64,000 nucleotides of DNA from Vermamoeba vermiformis (lineage: Eukaryota > Tubulinea > Echinamoebida), in contig JBEWZL010000077.1 of the NCBI GenBank assembly GCA_045837725.1, positions 682,001 through 746,000 of the forward strand, in the 5' to 3' direction. Positions 58,912 to 64,000 of this stretch are shown piece after piece (within the stretch, counting starts at the first letter, position 1; each line of letters starts with the position of its first letter). The translations under genes and the position numbers were made by a program. The notes under the pieces are model-generated. The model was not told the origin of the DNA and made no database searches. It saw only the letters and a list, made by a program, of their open reading frames with translations.

Positions 58912-61183
58912 ATGATTGGGATCTTGATCGGAGGAGTTATCGTCTTTCTCATAGGACGCTGGTATATTAAAGCAATCGAAAGGTTAAAATCGGTTCGCTT
59001 AGTTAATCTTGCGGAGGCCAATGGCAGAGTAAGATTTAGTTTCTTAAATCAAATTATTTTTAATTATTTAAGACTTTTATCGCTGCGTTTATCGGATAAT
59101 TTATCGGTATAACTTTGTTAAAGTACTGCGAATAATGTATTTACCCAATTTTTATTTAATTTTGAATATACCTAAATTGGTATCTGTCGAAATTTAAACT
59201 TGCGGGGGTTTAGATCTGTTGTATAGCACAATTTACTGATAATTTATGCTTTATTATAGCCCTTAATCATTCCTTACATTGACCCGCTGCTTACTCTCGG
59301 CCGGATGATCAAGCGAGTGATAACCCGCGATGTAAGCCAAACCAAGTGAACTTGCAATTTCGTTACTAATGTGTTTGTAGCCCACGACGGATTTTGAATT
59401 ATTTCCCAAGTTTGCTCAGGCTTATGAAAATAAGTAAGGACGTTCAAGAACGCGCTAGATCCGAAAAGTACCTTGAACTAACTTTTGTCCTTAGATCTCA
59501 TTCCGCGCAGTTAATATTCTTCGGGGTGCCGATTATAATGACTTGGGATCCTCAGGCTATACGAGAGATTTCAAGGTAGGTGGCTTTCTCCATTTTCTGC
59601 GCATCCGCTTACTAACCGCTCGCGTGCAGCAACACAGAGGTCTTTCATAAAACGGGAAATATCAACGCGTTATTGGACCGCCTAGCAGGTGAAGGTGTGC
59701 TTATGGTTGATGGTGATAGATGGTCCCGACAACGACGAGTAAGTCATGAAGTGATGGGTACGCGACGATCAATCGATTGACACGTGTCATTTCAGGTGAT
59801 GAATCCTTCGTTCAGAATCACCAAACTGAAATCACTCTTCCCTGCATTCACTCACTCTGGTCACTTGTTGATCAATGCAATCAAAGAAGAAATGAACGAG
59901 AACAATGGAGGTGTGAAGATGTATCCTTTGCTGACCAAGGTATACTTTGCCAAGATATTCCTTTATGCGCGATATCACGTCTAAAATCTTCTATAGATGA
60001 CAATGGAAGCTATTGGCAAAGCAGGCTTTGGCTTCGACTTTGGTAGTTTTGACAAGAACGCACCGCTGGAGTTACAATCGTACCAATTCATCACCGAAAA
60101 GCTCACAGACCCGAAAAGCTTTATTTCAGGAGTATCCAAGCTACCGACTAAAGAGAACAAGAAGCTCGACGAAAGCTTCAAATCATTCCGCAAACTTGTG
60201 ACTGATTTGATCGCTAAGAAACGTGCTCAACCCAAAAAAGAAGGCAAGTGCTAACTCATTGGCTAAAGCACTATGACACTGACACGTGCTTGTTGTAGGT
60301 GAAGAAAGTGACTTGTTGGAGATGCTCGTATCAGTGAATGACGAAGGATCAAAGATGACAGACGAAGAACTGATTCACAATGTGAACACTTTCTTCATTG
60401 CTGGTCACGAGACATCATCTTCTGGTACGTTGACCTGGCTCTAATTATCGGATAATACTAATGACTTCCTATCAAACAGGGCTGCACAATACACTTTACA
60501 TGTTAGCCAAGAATATGGATGCTCAAGAAAAAGCACGGGAAGAAGTCAAACAAGTTCTTCACGGGGCAGATCCGACATACGAAGATATCGCACACTTGAA
60601 CTATATTACTGCCGTCATTAGAGAGGCGATGAGAATATTGCCACCTGTAATTGGCTTCTCCAGACAAGCTGCTGAAGACACCGTCGTCAACGGCTATCAC
60701 GTACCAAAGGGAACAATTATCACCATGTTATCTGTAGTCATTCAAAACTCCACCGAGTACTACGACGAGCCGTCAAAGTTCAAACCTGAACGATGGATGA
60801 AAGAGAACGAGAACGAAAAGTCGAGTAACAACAACGCTGCTCCATGGTACCCATTTGGTGCTGGTAAGTGTATTAAAGATAAGTGATCCAAGGCATATTA
60901 ATGGGATCGCTAATGCTTAAGAACGCTTTTATGCCGTATTAATGTATTAATTAATTTTATCTAAAGGTCCGCGTATGTGCATTGGCAATCACTTTGCAAT
61001 GCTGGAGATGAGAGCGGTGCTGGCAATGTTATTGCAACGATTCAAGTTCACTCCAAAAGCTGAGGTAAGTTCAAACCAACAATTGAAGCAAGGCTAATTT
61101 GACACTTGTTACAGCTCAAGTTCCAAAGAGCTATTGCGTTGAAGCCATTCGATGATTTCACTCTCGGTGTTGAATCGTTGTAA
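58912..61183 (+). CDS. Cytochrome P450, copy A
   Basis: Eleven exons encode about 480 residues. The start [19 protein letters not shown] at 58912, a membrane anchor, is chosen to match copy B. P450 landmarks: the I-helix [12 protein letters not shown], the K-helix REAMRILPP (E-x-x-R), [10 protein letters not shown] and the heme loop [18 protein letters not shown] with the cysteine ligand. The last exon ends [10 protein letters not shown]. Substrate unknown; the family is usually bound to the ER membrane and driven by a reductase with NADPH. The intron before VMNPSF carries TGACACGTGTCA at 59778–59789. Another intron contains TGACACGTGC near 60281. AATAAA lies just after the stop. The central exons are nearly identical to copy B. 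Confidence 0.92.
59778..59789. promoter_or_regulatory. TGACACGTGTCA palindrome in a P450 copy A intron
   Basis: Directly precedes the acceptor (…CATTTCAG). Shared by descent or conversion with copy B. Confidence 0.45.
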
Positions 61184-61713
61184 ATACTAGTATTAGCTAG
61201 CATTTGTAGAATAAATAAATCGAGCCATCGATTGTCTTGCATGTTTGAAGTTGATCTGTTGAAGTCTGTGGCCCAGAGGCATCAGGTGTAATATGAAGTG
61301 AAAATCCATAAATTACTTGTTTTCGACTGAGGTGGCACCGTGGTAACCTTGTTGATAGACTGCTACGCGATCGATGCCACCCCAAAAGCGATCCGGTTCC
61401 ACATTTTGATGTGGAGTACTTGAGTTTATTGAATGACAGGTGACTTATTGGTGTGGGTTTGTTACGATGAGCAGTCTTAAGACGTTACATTGCTTTAGAT
61501 TTTGTGAACCGCGGAAGGACAGTGGAAAACGGAACGTGGGCTGTGAACTCACGCAACTGACAGCCGTCAATTTCGTTTTTTTTTTGGGGTTCAGGAACAG
61601 ATTTAAAAGAACCGAATTAAGCGAAAAAACGCAACACTAGATATAAATTAGATTCTTGTTTCACTATTGGACACATTGCAAATTGAAGAATCGAGTAAAT
61701 ACAAGGATCGAAC
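61184..61713. other. Intergenic between the two P450 genes, 530 bp
   Basis: Starts with AATAAATAAA after the stop of copy A, then unremarkable sequence up to the start of copy B. No ORF, RNA gene or repeat beyond short AT-rich stretches was recognised. Confidence 0.4.
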
Positions 61714-64000
61714 ATGATCGGCATTTTGATTGGAGGCTTTATCGCCTTTCTTATTCTTCGCTGGAATTTTAGCGTCATCAATAAAATGAGGACAGTCCGC
61801 TTGGTGCACCCTAGCGAAGCAAATGGCAAAGTAAGCGATCTTGATCCAAAATAATCGAAAAAATAAAATCTTCGTTGCTGTAATTGCTAAAATCAAAATT
61901 CATTCAATTAATTATATTATAAATTAGCCTATAACGATGCCATATGAAAACCCAGCTGTCAGTTTAGTTAAGTTTGGGTGGCGAATGCTGACCGGAACTG
62001 TAAGTCTGGCTATGCGTCCTAATTATCATTATTAACATGACCTTAGACAAAACCTGACTTCGAGCTATTCCCTCAATTGGCTAAGACTTGGGACAACAAG
62101 TAAGAGAATTTTCCGGAGGAGATCCGAAATTTTGGTTTTGCGCCTTTGCAAGATTGTACTTAATTTTGTTTACATCATAGGTCTCACTCTTTTCAGCTTT
62201 ATTTCTTTGGTTACCCAATTATCGTAACGTGGGATCCTCAAACAATCCGCGAAGTTTCAAGGTACGCATCCGGCACTAAACTTGATAGTTTCAATGCGTT
62301 CGGTATCAAATATCAATACTTCAATAATATAGAAAATATATATAAATTTTAGAATAATTGCGTTTTTGGACGTTTTGATCGATTTTTGACTTCGCTAACG
62401 CCTCATTTTTTAACCTCACTACAGCAACACGGAGGTCTTTCACAAGGTCGGCAATTTGAGTTCGATATTGGACCGCCTAGCTGGATCTGGTGTGCTGATG
62501 GTCGATGGTGACACGTGGTCCCGACAACGACGAGTAAGTCATGAAGTGATGGGGATGCGACGATCAAGTGATTGACACGTGTCATTTCAGGTGATGAATC
62601 CTTCGTTCAGAATCACCAAGCTGAAATCACTCTTCCCTGCATTCACTCACTCTGGCCACTTGTTGATCAATGCAATCAAAGAAGAAATGAACGAGAACAA
62701 TGGAAGTGTGAAGATGTATCCTTTGTTGACCAAGGTACACCTTGCCAATCTGTTCCTAAATGAACGATGTCATTTCTGACTCATTCTATAGATGACGATG
62801 GAAGCTATTGGCAAAGCAGGTTTTGGTTTCGATTTTGGCAGTTTTGACAAAAATTCAGCGCTGGAGTTACAATCGTATCAATTCATTATGGACAAGATGG
62901 CCGATCCTAAATATTTCTTCTCTATCGTGCAAAAGCTGCCAACGAAAGAGAACAAGAAACTCGAGGAAAGTTTCACCTCATTCCGCAAACTCGTGACTGA
63001 TTTGATCGCTAAGAAACGTGCTCAACCCAAAAAAGAAGGTCGGTTACTTAAACTAATGTTAACCTGTTGGGCGATATGTTGACATTTTGACACTGACACG
63101 TGCTTGTTGTAGGCGAAGAAAGTGACTTGTTGGAGATGCTCGTATCAGCGAATGACGAAGGATCAAAGATGACAGACGAAGAGCTGATTCACAATGTGAA
63201 CACTTTCTTCATTGCTGGTCACGAGACATCATCTTCTGGTACGTTGATATTTCTCTTTGTCATTGTCAATAACGTTAGTAACATGGTTATTACGCAGCAT
63301 TGAACAACACACTTTATCTTTTGGCGAAGAATATGGATGCTCAAGAAAAGGCACGAGAAGAAGTCAAACAAGTTCTTCACGGAGCAGATCCGACATACGA
63401 AGACATCGCACACTTTAACTACATTACTGCTGTCCTTAGAGAAGCTATGCGTATCTTGCCACCGTTGTTAGGATTCTCGAGACAAGCGATCGAAGACACC
63501 ACTGTCAACGGCTATCACGTGCCTAAAGGTACCATGTTCAGCATTCTCTCCGTCGCACTACACAACTCCGAAGAGTTCTACGATGAGCCATCAAAATTCA
63601 AACCTGAACGATGGATGAAAGAGAACGAGAACGAAAAGAACAATGCTGCTCCTTGGTACCCCTTTGGTGCTGGTAAGCGTATTAATTCTGAGAGTTAGAG
63701 TCACATTAAGATAATTGGACGGTAACGCAAATATTTTTGGCTTGACAGAGAAATTTTTGTAAAACCGGACCGCGAACCACCCTGGGTCTGATGCGGTAAC
63801 TTTGGAGTACTTACATATTGACGTGGGTATTGATGTATTTGTCTAAAAGGTCCTCGTATGTGCATTGGCAATAATTTTGCAATGACGGAAATGAAAGCGG
63901 TGCTGGCAATGTTACTGCAACAATTCAAGTTCACGCCGAAAGTCGAGGTAAGAGCTTTAAAATTGCCCTTATATATCCTTAGTTTGATCATATTCTAATT
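61714..64000 (+). CDS. Cytochrome P450, copy B (3' end outside window)
   Basis: Tandem paralogue of copy A, same exon layout. The start [19 protein letters not shown] lies at 61714. Landmarks: [48 protein letters not shown] joined to PRMCIGNNFA. The last visible exon ends at 63947 (TPKVE) with a GTAAGA donor, so the C-terminal exon lies past the window. Compared with copy A, exons from NTEVFHK to about [10 protein letters not shown] are almost identical, including one intron with four or so differences, whereas the first exons and outer introns diverge. That intron carries TGACACGTGTCA at 62573–62584. Probably a related but distinct substrate, since the I-helix flanks are conserved and the N-terminal exons vary. 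Confidence 0.9.
62573..62584. promoter_or_regulatory. TGACACGTGTCA palindrome in a P450 copy B intron
   Basis: Same position in the paralogous intron as 59778–59789. Confidence 0.45.

Overview
The window comes from a compact, intron-rich nuclear genome. Genes lie a few hundred bases apart on both strands. Nearly all carry many GT–AG introns, mostly 35–120 nt, with GTAAGT or GTACGT donors. The gene content (RasGAP, LRR-RapGAP, TTLL tubulin ligase, actin relative, kelch/BTB, F-box, RNF121, SLC66A2, a possible KAR5-type nuclear-fusion protein) fits a microbial eukaryote, perhaps an amoebozoan or a relative of the opisthokonts. I cannot fix the lineage from sequence alone. I saw no rRNA, CRISPR array, retroelement or virus-like element.

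Left part (1–25 kb): a kelch-BTB gene that runs off the left edge, with a small inverted-repeat element in one enlarged intron; an SLC66A2-type PQ-loop membrane protein; a GNAT acetyltransferase; a large kelch–DUF4419–LRR protein; an eEF2-like GTPase that lacks the diphthamide histidine; two tandem 4-coumarate-CoA-ligase-like enzymes with peroxisomal-type AKL tails and a 250-bp identical 3' tract; an F-box protein; a TPR protein split by one base; RNF121; a START/SRPBCC protein; and a secreted Cys-rich protein.

Middle (25–49 kb): a two-C2 RasGAP; an atypical kinase with a long N-terminus; a secreted protein with a GPI-type tail and a tail-like ORF upstream of it; tRNA-Arg(ACG); a flavin monooxygenase; a beta-lactamase-fold serine hydrolase; a duplicated block with a second tRNA-Arg and a relic of the monooxygenase 3' end; a cinnamoyl-CoA-reductase-like SDR; an aquaporin without the selectivity-filter arginine; and an LRR-RapGAP.

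Right part (49–64 kb): a heparinase-like GPI-type protein with almost no introns; a small orphan ORF; a truncated actin-like gene; a TTLL ligase; a coiled-coil protein; a signal-peptide/coiled-coil/multi-TM protein that resembles KAR5/GEX1/Brambleberry; and two tandem cytochrome P450 genes, the second running off the right edge.

Two themes recur. Small-molecule enzymes (4CL pair, FMO, SDR, P450 pair) are clustered, and four introns in this set carry the exact 12-bp palindrome TGACACGTGTCA. Tandem pairs and the tRNA block show recent duplication and gene conversion.
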